The translations under genes were made by a program, and so were the position numbers. A model generated the notes under the pieces. That model ran no database searches. It was not told the DNA's origin and saw only the letters and a program-made list of their open reading frames with translations. DNA of 64,000 nt from assembly GCA_905331475.1 (NCBI GenBank), contig CAJNYU010001724.1:175722-239721 (forward strand), written 5' to 3'. This document shows positions 1 through 9,948 of this stretch, piece after piece. This stretch comes from Rotaria socialis (lineage: Eukaryota > Rotifera > Eurotatoria > Philodinida > Philodinidae). The first letter of the stretch is position 1, and every line of letters starts with the position of its first letter.

Positions 1-1558
1 CTGATATTAAATCTGTACATCTCAGATCAGATAATGCTGATTGTTACCATAGTGCAGAAGCATTATTGAGTGTTGAACAACTTTTTAACGAAACAGGTAT
101 ATGGATCAGATCCATCGATTTTTGTGATCCACAGAGTGTTAAGGGACCATGTGACCGTATAACTGCAGTGGTCAAATGTTCAATACGCCGTTTTGTTAAC
201 GAAAAAAAATAACTGTACTAATGCAATTGAATTTCTAACTGCTGCCGATGACTTTTCTGTACCGATTTATTTCGATTTAGCATTTTATTTTGACATTTTA
301 TATTATTTCAGAGAGAACAAATGGAGTTGAATTTTATGCAAGTGAAATTCAAAATCCACATACAGAAAAGATCGAATGGAAAGATGTGAAACAAATCAAC
401 AATATTGAATACATATTAGATTTTACATCGGAATCAACAAAGCCATCAATTGAAGTTCGTGCTTGGCAATCGTGGAAAATCGGTCCTGGTAAAGTCTATC
501 GATGGCTAGACTTTGAAAAAACTGTTCAAAAATTAATCCTTTGCACATATTTCATTCAAAAAATGTCTCGATTCCTTGGATTAATGAGTGTCACGAGAAA
601 GCTGGTGATGTGATCATTTTTTTCTTTGTTATCAATAATTTATTCTCTTTTACAGATGAAAATCGAAGCAATCATTCATACCAAGATGAAAATAGTAGTA
701 CTGAAGATGAAAATGAAGAAGAATCAAATGTTAATGATGCATCTACATCAGAAAAAGAGCATTATTTTTTCGATTGCCTCACTAGTGGATGCACAGCTCG
801 TTATCGTTCTTATGCAAACCTTCTACGTCATTATGCAACTGGAAAACATAAAATGAAACTAGAAAAACATTCTCTTATTGATAAGAGCAAAATTCTTTTT
901 CATCAACATTTGTCAACAAATCATCTTCGATCAACACCATTAATGTCTATCACTGTCATTCAACCTGTAAAGAATCCAATAATTTATTCACTTTCAAAAA
1001 ATTGGACTTCTCATAAAACAAAATCGAGTGTACGTTTCAACAAAAAACAAAAACAATTTCTCCTGGATAAATTTAATGAAGGTGTCAACACAGGAAGCAA
1101 ATAACAAAAACTATTTTGTTGGAAGATGAGCAAACTTTTGTTCAGTGAAATGGGATCCGTCAAGAGTTGCGTTAGATATGGAAATGCTAGCGAACAACGG
1201 TACGTACGTTTTCAACAATGATGAGTGTCTCAGCCAAGGTCAAGTCAAAAGTTATTTTTCCCGTTTGGCTCTCAAACAACGATCAATGGAACAAGTTTTG
1301 GATGAACAAACAAAAAAGAAAGCAATATCACACTCATCATCTACTACCAATAGTAACGCAACTAATCTCCAATCGAATGATACAATCATTACAAGTGAAT
1401 TCGATGAAATTGAAGAAATTGATACTCGTGATCTAGAAGTATATTCATGGCGTCAGATACTTGATGAAACAAAACGAATTCTTGATACTCCATTCATTTC
1501 TTCTCCTTCATCAGTTGCAAGTCCCTCATTAAAAAGAAAACCAACAGTAGATGATTAA
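1..1558 (+). pseudogene. Decayed transposase-like gene with C2H2 zinc finger
   Basis: Coding similarity can be read in pieces across a frameshift, a probable intron and a second frame break. From base 3 the protein reads LRSDNADCYHS, then DPQSVKGPCDR and IRRFVNE, ending at a stop at 210-212. A shift in the A-run at 201-209 restores sense, followed by a likely GT-AG intron of about 60 bp ending near 310. The next segments carry an acidic stretch and a C2H2-like finger (FDCLTSGC...HYATGKH) near 770-860. The last segment (1145-1558) begins WDPSRVA and ends basic. I know this arrangement from uncharacterised transposase-like proteins of cnidarians and arthropods but cannot name the family. The 5' part lies outside the window. 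It is probably a dead mobile-element gene. Confidence 0.55.
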
Positions 1559-1702
1559 ACAATTCATAAATACACAATCAAAGCAAAATTTGTGTATAAA
1601 AATTTTTTATGTTTTTTTACATATTGTTTCTCGTTTTAGATCATTTTTACTCTTGCATATTTACCATTTTAGAATGCATTTTTTGTATTTAACTTACAGC
1701 AT

Positions 1703-2180
1703 CACTCTAAATAAAAATGTGTCGGATGTGTCGTAAACTACGACACAAAGCACGACACGAGGTGCTCTTTACGACACATTCTGTCCAGCAAGATGACGAC
1801 GCATTTTTCACAACACATCCGACACATTTTCTATTGGTCGTTTTCGAAACGCATATTTCAATATTTTTTGAAAATTTAATCTCATCAGATCCTCAGATCT
1901 GGCTGATTTGGTATTGATCCTATTCCCACCAGACCATCCAGTGTAGTCCTTCCCAGATTGAAAATCAATCAAGAATTAATTTAAAAGAAAATTTTATTTT
2001 AAAAACTTATCTTTCATGCGTTCAGCGATGCTGTTTATATGTCGCTGTATGTTCATAACAAAACGGTGAACGACTAGTCGACAGACAGAACGCGAAAAAT
2101 ATACCACACATTTTTTTTTAATTATAAGTGCGACACAAAAATTCGCGCCACATAAAGTCGACGCATTTTTATTTAGTGTG
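1703..2180. mobile_element. MITE with TIRs starting CACTCTAAATAAAAATG
   Basis: The left end CACTCTAAATAAAAATGTG (from 1703) is matched by an inverted copy ending at 2180 with 2-3 mismatches over 22 bp. The interior is rich in CGACACA/TGTGTCG motifs in both orientations near the left end. There is no coding capacity. I could not resolve a target-site duplication. Confidence 0.6.
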
Positions 2181-2834
2181 CAGGTAAGTTATTCAAAGGT
2201 GAAACATTAATTACTATCAGAGGCTTTGATTTCACGCGAAAAATATTGTAGTCATCATTAGCACTAGTTATTTTATCTAGAGCATGAAGGGTGTACACGT
2301 TCGTACAGAATAACGCTAGATGCTGAGACCATGACAAGAAAAGGAGCGGCCTCGCAAAAATTTCTATTAGAAATATTCTCAGTTGAAGGAAGCGTCGCTG
2401 TCTTATCGCTTATATTTTAACAAGAAGCATGTCTCATCGTTCGAAAACGGTACTGAAGCGTAAGGAGAACAATTTAATAAATATAATCTATTATGCAAAT
2501 CCGATAGCTAATATTTTTATGTATTACATGTATTGTAAGCAGAAAAGACACTGATAGAGCAGAAACGTATCACTTACGATATCCGTAACGAGTAGAATGT
2601 TTCAGCAGATTGGAAAAATCTGTTTTTCATCATGTTTAATTCAATGTTCACCGATATTATAATTTCAATAATTTTAGTCAAAATATCATGAATTCTTACC
2701 TCTAAAGGCAATTGTTTACTTCATCTAATGTTTTCAGATACTAATTTCAACTGATAATCTCAAAGTATGAAACTCATATTACTTTATTTCAGCAAGTATG
2801 AAAACATTTCAAGTTATAGAAAAATAAAATTCCC
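2181..2834. other. Non-coding AT-rich stretch
   Basis: No open frame, splice structure or repeat that I can support is visible between the two flanking inverted-repeat elements. Confidence 0.5.
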
Positions 2835-3080
2835 CAGGTCGATCAAAACGGAACTCCGTTACGGTCCGTTTACCGGAATCAGTTTTACGGACCGTATCTC
2901 TATTGTAAAATAGCCGTAAGTAGTCATATTTTCACCGTAAACGATTTGGTATTACTGTGTTCAGTAAAGACACGTAGTATGAACCGTACATTGTGAAAAT
3001 ACGGCTACTTACGGCTATTTTACAATAGAGATACGGTCCGTAAAACTCATTCCAGTAAACGGACCGTGTCGTTCGACCTG
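2835..3080. mobile_element. Foldback MITE
   Basis: Two arms of about 90-95 bp (2835-2932 and about 2992-3080) are inverted copies of each other. They start CAGGTCGA and end TCGACCTG, and both carry ACGGTCCGTTTAC and TTTTACGGACCGTATC. A spacer of about 60 bp separates them. No clear target-site duplication was found. The element would fold into a long hairpin and has no coding potential. Confidence 0.7.
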
Positions 3081-3159
3081 AGTCAGTATGACGTAAAACG
3101 ATAAAATACTACTCCAGTGTTCATCTTCCGAGTCTCTGTATCCTACCTTCATAGATTTT

Positions 3160-3810
3160 CATAGTGGTTTATACAATATCATTTAATACAGAATTGAATG
3201 CTCTATCGGATAATATTATTATTTTTCTGAGAAGTATTTTATAAAATGAGCTTTTCATCAATATATTTGAAAAATACATTGTTGTGTAGTGTTTAACTTA
3301 CAGCTTTCGTTTTTTCACCTATATAATGAGATCATAGGAAATTGTAACATATATAGATTTGTAGAGCATGTTGAGTTCTATCGATTGGTATATGATTCAA
3401 TTATGAAATTAAAAACTCGCGAAGAAAAAATGTGCACAGACAAATTTTGTATAATGCGTAAAATATGATGTTCATGGTCAATATTGAAATGGAATATTCT
3501 CGCGATTCGAACGTTTTGAAACAATTTCCTAGATACCATTCGATGCAGAATTGAAAGCTGTATCAGCTAGTATAAAATATATTTTGGACATGCATTTTTC
3601 TCCTAGGCGTTAGGCCAAAATACTGGAAAATGAACAAAATTTCATATAAACTAAAAAATCATGATTTTTCGATTTTTTTTCGTTCTAAATAGAGATGATA
3701 GAGAAATGTCCTATACACAGTTTTGTAGAGTAAATCAAGCTCTATCGATTGGTATATGACTCGATTTCGACAGGGAAAATTTCATAGGAAAAAATTTGAC
3801 TGAAACTAAT
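3160..3810. repeat. Diverged direct repeat, about 370-390 bp period
   Basis: Segments near 3160-3440 and 3530-3810 share matched blocks in the same order: an ATACAGAATTGAATGCT-like block, then a GTAGAG...CTATCGATTGGTATATGA block (about 3361-3395 and 3725-3760). Copies are heavily diverged and non-coding, so this looks like an old tandem duplication or two relics of one repeat family. Confidence 0.45.
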
Positions 3811-4936
3811 CGACCAATTTTTTCCAATTTTTAGAACATTTTTTGTGGGTGTGTCAGGTGCGATGGCTCTAGGTAACCAGTAGTAAATCTTTAGACCGCA
3901 ATATTTTGGATTCATATATGGCACACAAGGGCTGACATTTCTAGAGGGTCAAATCCAAAATCGGTCGACCCCCATGTTTTTTCAAATTTGAAAATCTTTT
4001 ATTTTCTCATGGAGCGTCTCTTAAAGTTCTCGATGTAAAATGGGAACGGTATGAGATATCAAAGTGCTCCGAACGCATTTAAGTCAGCATCAAAAGCTCA
4101 TACCCGATGGGGCCCTTTGAGGACCTGGAGAAGATTTTGCAAGGGTTTTTGGAGCGGTCGATTTTTGTTGAAAGTTCAAAAAGAATTCAATCAATCTTTT
4201 AACGAAAAGACAAACGAATTTGCATTCTCAACTCTCGGCTTTGAGCAACCGGGTGTGGGTGTGTTAAGCATACCAAGATCTAGATTTTGCTCTTGCTCAT
4301 AAGACTCGTTCAGGTGGCTTAAGACATCTGAATCAAATTCAAGAGTCAATTAAAATATCTAACTACACTATCGTCTGAAAGCAAGTTTTTGACGAAGTGT
4401 AGAAAATAAAGAAACTGGTGTAATTTAGAAGAGCTGTAAGGTAGAAGAGATGATCTCTTTACGGGACTCGAACCATGTATTTTCTGCTATCCGGTATCGG
4501 GTTAGAGAAAACTAGTTTATACTTTATTCGTATTCATTTTTAAACAATTCTTGTATATCGTTGAATATTCACTTTTTTCTTTACGCTGCCGATAAGTGTC
4601 ATTTTTCAGTCAACTTCTGTCAATTTTGGTTTCGTTTAAAATGATTGTTGAAACAAATTGCTTTAAAATGTAGGATATGTGAGTATAGTCTGTAGTCTCG
4701 GTTAGGATGGCTGTTTTTTTTCATAGTCCTAGCCTCGGTAAACTTTTATGTTTTGATTCTGGTCCCAATACGGTTTTAATTCTTTTTTGTTCTGCACATC
4801 TTTATAAAGAATATGTGGTTAGGCTCACGAGTGCATAAAAATTTTTAGTAAATTTCGAAAAGAATAATTTTCTTTTAATGACATTTCTCACGGGTCCATG
4901 TAAGAAATAGCAAATGCTTTTGTATCAATATAATTT
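3811..4936. other. No supported gene
   Basis: A short open frame at 4051-4302 has no recognisable domain or splice context. A T-arm-like string on the minus strand near 4470 does not complete a tRNA. Nothing else is supported here. Confidence 0.45.
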
Positions 4937-5019
4937 ATTGTAACGCTCCCCTTAATAAAAGCCCCCGAGGGCTTCTAAAACGGGAGGGGCTTCTATTGTA
5001 AGGGGGGGGGGGTTACAAT
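4937..5019. repeat. Short foldback element with G-run
   Basis: ATTGTAACGCTCCCCTTA at the left is answered by TAAGGGGGGG...GTTACAAT at the right, around a GCCCCCGAGGGC core. At 83 bp it resembles a very short foldback MITE. The 11-G run is a likely sequencing soft spot. Confidence 0.5.
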
Positions 5020-5210
5020 ATTTCATTGTTACCGTTGATAAATACGTTTGGATGAAAATTTTACTAATTGTTTATTATTATAGAGCTTGCTGGCCTTTGT
5101 GATGATTGATGAATGAGAAATATTATAAAATTTTTCTGTTTTCCTGGGACAAAGTAATACAACAATTTCAAGTAGTATACAAAAAACAGGTATTACTGTG
5201 CTCATTTTTG

Positions 5211-5276
5211 TTCTTTCTCTTTCTCTCTCTCTCTCTTTTTGTGTCTCTGTCTCTCTTTTTTTCTCTCTCTCTCTGT
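5211..5276. repeat. CT-rich microsatellite
   Basis: Imperfect (CT)n interrupted by T-runs and GTGTCTCTGT. It lies in a non-coding stretch (5020-5568) that holds nothing else I can identify. Confidence 0.8.
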
Positions 5277-5568
5277 GTTTGACTGTCTCCTTCTCATTTT
5301 ATAATATGTACGATAGATTTGAAACGCATGAATAAAAACAGTATCACCGAAATTGCTTTGAATACTATATTATCGTTCCTTTATGATAATAAGTAACTTT
5401 ATTTCTCAGTTAGATTGTTAGTAGTATATGATATATTAATAATCGTAACGCATAAAATGTGAAAATTGTAGTCTAAAATAGAATTTATTAGTTGATTGAT
5501 TCGCGAGTAGAATGAAGGTAAGGTGTAGGCAACTAAAGAAGCAGTATGATAGAGAATGTTTTTCCGTT

Positions 5569-6214
5569 TCAACAGGATCTGTTAAAAAAAAACAATATGA
5601 TTTTTAAGAAAACTCAAGAGGTATCTTATCGGCACTCACCCAATTATCGTAGCGCTAGTACAGCTACTGCTGTATGCAGTTTTACAAGCAGCATCACAGC
5701 CAGAACAGGACGTTGCTGTTACTGAACCACCAATGTTGCCAGTACAAGTTCCGCTACTGAGAGTACAAGAACAGGATACAGTTGATGAGCTGAAGCTTGC
5801 TGAGTTTGTAGAGCTTGATGATGATGATGATGACAATCCCACGCTTAGGCCTATAGGGAGGGCAATTAGCAAGCAAATACTAATGATGCCTAATGTAGTC
5901 GTAAGAATATTACAAATTAAAGCTCTTCTGCTCCATTTTTTGGCTTCATTCAAATTATTTACTCGCTTTTGTTCACGAGTAAAATATGAGAATAAGACAG
6001 CAATAAGACCAGCTACAATACCACCGATAAATATATTTATAATTGACCAAAATAAATAATCGCGAATTTTTTTCACAACCGGCTGTTGCTGATATAATTG
6101 AGGGTATGGCATACGAGCACTAGGGTTACGAGCTCGAGGAGGATATGAATGTCGTTGAATAGAATTTTGCATCATCTTGGTAATATTGACTATTGATTTT
6201 TGAAATGTGTACAC
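5569..6214 (-). CDS. CD225/dispanin-family two-pass membrane protein
   Basis: The main exon (5640-6214) encodes a polar, Pro/Arg-rich N-terminus and then two hydrophobic segments flanking a basic loop: DYLFWSIINIFIGGIVAGLI, FSYFTREQKR, AKKWSRRALICNIL and a second membrane span. This is the CD225/dispanin layout (IFITM/PRRT-like), which sits in plasma or endosomal membranes. A Ser run and a Cys-rich tail follow. A donor GTGAGT after 5640 and an acceptor TTTAACAG before 5578 join to a tiny last exon (5569-5578) giving the C-terminal residues GSC and a stop. The start could be the first Met or the MM pair about 14 residues in; the shorter form looks more natural. The family is clear, the function is not. 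Confidence 0.7.
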
Positions 6215-6415
6215 GAAGTGCGAGTCCGCTTCAGTTGTTTAGACTAAAAGAAAACGGCTACTACAGATTTCAATACGAGAAATGATTAGTATGATTCTGA
6301 TTTCCAATATATACCTACATCGGCATACATAAAATGAAGGTCATCATTTGCTTAAACCGAGTAACATCTATGAAAATAAATGCAATAGCGTCGTCACTTC
6401 CTTTCGCTATCAATA

Positions 6416-7728
6416 TGCGATGCAAAAATCTTTGCAAAAATGTGCAACTCACTGCCGAACGGATACATGTATGCATTTGACTGATCAGTTTGTGATCATT
6501 TGATAGCTCATTTTGTTCTCTGTTGAACAATATGCTATTCATTGTTGTTATTTGTTTATTTAGAAGATGACCCGCGATGAAAGAGAAGCACTTTCACAAC
6601 GCATTTGTCACTTCTATCTTGATTCTTCGAATCGATCCGTTAAAACTACGGTAAATTATTTTACGAAACAAAATATTCCACCAAGAACCATATATTATGT
6701 ATTAAATAAGTATTTCAAATATGGAACAACCAAAGATCGACGACGAACAGGGCGCCCATTGAAATTAACCACTGAACATATACAGAACCTTGTCAAATCT
6801 GTCAACAATCGATGTGGTCTTAGCCAACGTAAAATGGCACGACGCTTTCAAGTACACCAGTCAACTATTTCACGGAATCTACGAAGACGAACAGCAGTCG
6901 TTATTAGAAAACGTCGGAAGGCTCCAAAAATGGACAACAAAGAACAAGAAAATCGAGCACGAAAAAACTGGAAAATTATATCGCCAGTTGTTGAACGGTT
7001 GTGATCTGATTCTTGATGATGAAAAATATTTTAAATTAAGTGGGAACAATGTCTGTGGTAATCGATATTTTTATTCTACTGATCCAAGCAGTGCTCCTCC
7101 TAACATTAAATTTCAAGGAAAAAAGAAATTTGAACCAAAAGTAATGATTTGGATGGCTTGTTCTTCGAAAGGTATTTCTGATATATACGTTCACAGAAGC
7201 AAGCAAGCTATTGATCAACACACATACCTTAAAGAATGCATTAATAAGAGACTACTTGCTTTTATAGAAAGGTATCATAATGATGGAAATTATCTCTTCT
7301 GGCCCGACTTGGCCAATGCTCATTATGCAAAAGTAGTACAGACACGTTTAAACGAGAAAAATGTACTGTATGTTCGTCGCCAAGATAATCCTCCAAATGT
7401 ACCTCAAGCTCGTCCAATTGAATATATTTGGGCTCAACTTGAACGAAAGATCTATGAAAATAATTGGGAAGCAAAAAATGTGAATACATTGATTCGGAGG
7501 ATCAGGCAAAAGGTAAAGGAACTGGATCGAATAGCGTTGCAAACTATGATTCGGGGTACTCCAATGAAACTTCGGGCTATGTGGCGAAATGGATTATATT
7601 CAGTTTGCTAACTGAACATTTTCATAGTGGTTTGGATGCTCTTTTCAATAGAAAGAGGATTATCTCTAAAGCTTGTTAAATGACTAAACTATAGAGATTA
7701 AAATTTTTGCAAAGATTTTTGCATCGCA
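6416..7728 (+). mobile_element. Tc1/mariner-superfamily element (1.3 kb)
   Basis: TIRs beginning TGCGATGCAAAAATCTTTGC (from 6416) are matched by the inverted sequence ending at 7728. Each is flanked by the dinucleotide TA (6414-6415 and 7729-7730), the standard Tc1/mariner target duplication. The element encloses the transposase described at 6567-7611. Confidence 0.85.
6567..7611 (+). pseudogene. Frameshifted Tc1/IS630-like transposase
   Basis: The N-terminal part (6567 to about 6965) carries a helix-turn-helix DNA-binding region with a GRP linker (RRTGRPLKL) and SQRKMARRFQVHQSTISRNL. The catalytic part lies in the next frame (to 7611) and shows LDDEKYF (first Asp), FWPDLANAH (second Asp) and RPIEYIW (Glu). 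About 37 residues separate the second Asp from the Glu. The frame changes in the A-run at about 6965, after GCACGAAAAAACTGG, and without the shift the first frame ends at 7004. It is otherwise nearly full length, so the inactivation looks recent. Confidence 0.8.
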
Positions 7729-7730
7729 TA

Positions 7731-8175
7731 TTATGTACAAATCTAAGCGTAAAGTTTCATATCAATTAATTTGACGAAGATGAAACAGTACTAGAACATG
7801 GTAGGAAAACAAGTAGTTTCGTGTCTTTTAACTATTGCGTATATTATTTTAATTATAACTTGTATATTTCCAAACCTTTATATTTCAAGGTAACCGACGT
7901 AAAGTATAAACATCATAATATCATAACGAAGAAAAACAAAAAATATATAGTTCGACATCAACAGCATAATAACATATGGGCTATTTTACATTTATTAATG
8001 CTCATTATTAGAAAAAAAACTGGAACATGATTGAAACAACTGAGATATCATATCTAGATAAACAAAAGAAATACACATGAGTATGTGAAACAAACTGATG
8101 AATCTGTAATATAAAGACAAACACTATCAACTCTTCTCGACTCTTGAGGTTGTGTTAAATACTCAAAATATAGAT
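7731..8175. other. Non-coding spacer
   Basis: AT-rich, with no supported frame. It leads into the run of hammerhead-like modules. Confidence 0.4.
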
Positions 8176-8237
8176 CCAAAGTAGAACCCGACGCGTTTCG
8201 AACCATGCTTAAGGGTTCAATCATCAGGTATCTTTAG
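8176..8237 (-). ncRNA. Hammerhead-ribozyme-like motif A
   Basis: On the minus strand: an outer helix I strand CTAAAG (8237-8232), core CTGATGA (8227-8221), helix II GAACC/GGTTC with loop CTTAAGCAT, then GAAACGCGTC (ending 8190) and CTTTGG (8181-8176), which pairs with the first strand. Two extra bases (TT) sit between the core and helix II. The self-complementary ACGCGT gives a minimal helix III, as known for PLE hammerheads. Confidence 0.6.
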
Positions 8238-8440
8238 AATTTTTTATTACATGGGAAAATTGAAACTATATATATAGTTAGAAATATTCCTTAGTATTTA
8301 ACATTTATTCTTTAATTCAATAAAGGAGCCGAATAAGGCGGCAATCAAGTTGAATATATAGAAATAAAGTTAAAAGAAGTAAATCTTATATAGTTATAAT
8401 TTCGTATAACGTAGCTCTATATATAACGTCATCAAACATG

Positions 8441-8488
8441 CCACGATCCAGATTTCGACTATTGCTTAGATAGTCATCATCAGATGGT
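8441..8488 (-). ncRNA. Hammerhead-ribozyme-like motif B
   Basis: On the minus strand: CCAT, then CTGATGA (8483-8477), one extra base, helix II GACTAT/ATAGTC around CTAAGCA, GAAA, helix III ATC/GAT, cleavage-site-like ATC, then GTGG pairing with CCAT as helix I. All core positions match the hammerhead consensus apart from the extra base before helix II. Confidence 0.55.
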
Positions 8489-8598
8489 TTTGACTCTGCT
8501 ACAGTTATTCGAATGATTTAAAATAAGTGAAATCTTAAAGAAAGTATAATAATCTATACAGCATTTTGAATTCAATTCAATAGTGTTGTAACTATTAC

Positions 8599-8639
8599 GA
8601 CGCGTTTCGATCATTCTTAACCCGAATTTCGATTACTAG
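8599..8639 (-). ncRNA. Degenerate hammerhead-like motif C
   Basis: The 3' half GATCGAAACGCGTC is intact on the minus strand, but the expected CTGATGA is CTAGTAA. It looks like a dead copy of the module. Confidence 0.35.
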
Positions 8640-9066
8640 CTTTTCAAGAAAATTCAATTCAATTCGAGATAATGTAAACTATTCTACTAGAAAGTGAATT
8701 TCTAAACGTTTATTATTCAAAATGCTTTAGATTAAAACAATTGTACGGTAACTTTTCACTTTACAAGAATTTGTATCAGGTTTGTCTGCAATCTGTTGGT
8801 ATATACATCGAAAACTATCAAAATCAATGTAGAATTGAACGTTGTACAAAAAGGTAAAAAAACACAAGATTACAATAAGAAGTGAAAATTTGAATGCATT
8901 GATCATAAATTAAATGGCACTGAAAATTCATTTATTCTGAACAATTCCCTGATCAAGAAAAAATATATATTTAATTAAACCATACTAACACCCACCCATA
9001 TGAGTTCCCTTAAATAAAACGAAACAGATTCCTAATATCGATGTTTCTTTTAAGCTATAAAAATTT

Positions 9067-9342
9067 AAATAAAAAACAGATTGGCCTATCTATGTTGAAA
9101 GAATAGATAAAAGTCAATTTACTATTCTCAACTCTTGCTCTTCAGCAATCGATTGTATTGTCAAGATTAAATGAATGTGCTAAACAACCAGTTATTGTGC
9201 TTGATATAAAAAATCATTAAAGAAATGCAGAGTTTTATTTGCCGACGCGTTTCGTGTTATTTATTGAAATATTAAACACTCATCATGGCTCTGCATTACA
9301 TTACATTTCTACTACAATAGAAAACAAAAAAATAACAAAAAA
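9067..9342 (-). mobile_element. 5'-truncated Athena-type retroelement fragment
   Basis: About 275 bp here match, with few differences, the 3' region of the Athena-like element at 61527-61790. Shared text includes GGCCTATCTAT, GAAAGAATAGATAAAAGTCA and the hammerhead module. The fragment has no coding part and runs at its 5' side into telomeric repeat at 9343. This is the form expected of an incomplete reverse-transcription product joined to a chromosome end and then capped. Confidence 0.7.
9227..9294 (-). ncRNA. Hammerhead ribozyme motif D (one core change)
   Basis: This is the sister copy of the motif at 61690-61757. Helix I GCAGAG...CTCTGC, helix II GTGTT/AACAC and GAAACGCGTC are all intact. 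The core reads ATGATGA instead of CTGATGA, so the invariant C3 is lost. Confidence 0.6.
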
Positions 9343-9409
9343 GGGTGTGGGTGTTCTATAATTAATTCAGCCTAGACCTACACCCACATCCACACCCACG
9401 TCCACACCC
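9343..9409. repeat. Telomeric-repeat hairpin 1
   Basis: G-strand repeat GGGTGTGGGTGTT is followed by the spacer CTATAATTAATTCAGCCTAG and then C-strand repeats (ACACCCACATCCACACCCACG). The inverted pairing suggests a head-to-head telomere junction or foldback. A near-identical hairpin lies at 11990-12043. Confidence 0.75.
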
Positions 9410-9878
9410 TTGTGGTTGCCATTGTTTACCTTTTCATTATCCGACAAAAATTGATAAGAAGCAAAGTAATTGGTCTTCACTATATACCATGTTGTCACCA
9501 TGGAGCTTGAGCCTAGTTCAACTAGGACACGAAATGAAAAGACAGATTGTTTGATTAGGCGGCATGGGTTCCCTTCGAAGAGACTGGTGTCGGCTCACTT
9601 CGCAGAGGCGCAGAATGAGGAGAAATAGTCTTGAATGTTCAAATTACTAGTGTGCTCTTTTTTCCTTCAATCAACCAGTACCACGTATGTGTTGTGTTCT
9701 GTTGACACAATATGCTGGGGAAGCGGGAGGGAGGGAGAGGAACAAAACAAACACACATCTCTTTCGTGTGTGTGCACGAAAAATAAGTTATGAAAGTCGA
9801 GTTTTTTTGGTGTTGTCAAGAAACGAAAGTGGCAAGATAAGAGAGAGACAGATAAAAAGAGAGAGCGCGAGCGACATG

Positions 9879-9886
9879 TATAAAAG
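9879..9886 (+). promoter_or_regulatory. Probable TATA box of the GTPase gene
   Basis: TATAAAAG lies 63 bp upstream of the chosen ATG, next to a GAGA-rich tract (about 9838-9868). The non-coding stretch 9410-9876 holds nothing else I can identify. Confidence 0.45.
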
Positions 9887-9948
9887 GCAACTGAAAGTGC
9901 TCTAACAATTCAGTTTCTTCTTCGCCCACTGCGAATCTCTTCAGACAC

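Noticed and set aside
4051-4302. Open frame of 83 codons
   Set aside because: No recognisable domain, no splice context, and it lies among decayed repeats.
4440-4530. Minus-strand GGTTCGAGTCCC, resembling a tRNA T-arm
   Set aside because: The T-stem does not pair properly beyond two base pairs, and no acceptor stem, D-arm or anticodon arm can be built around it.
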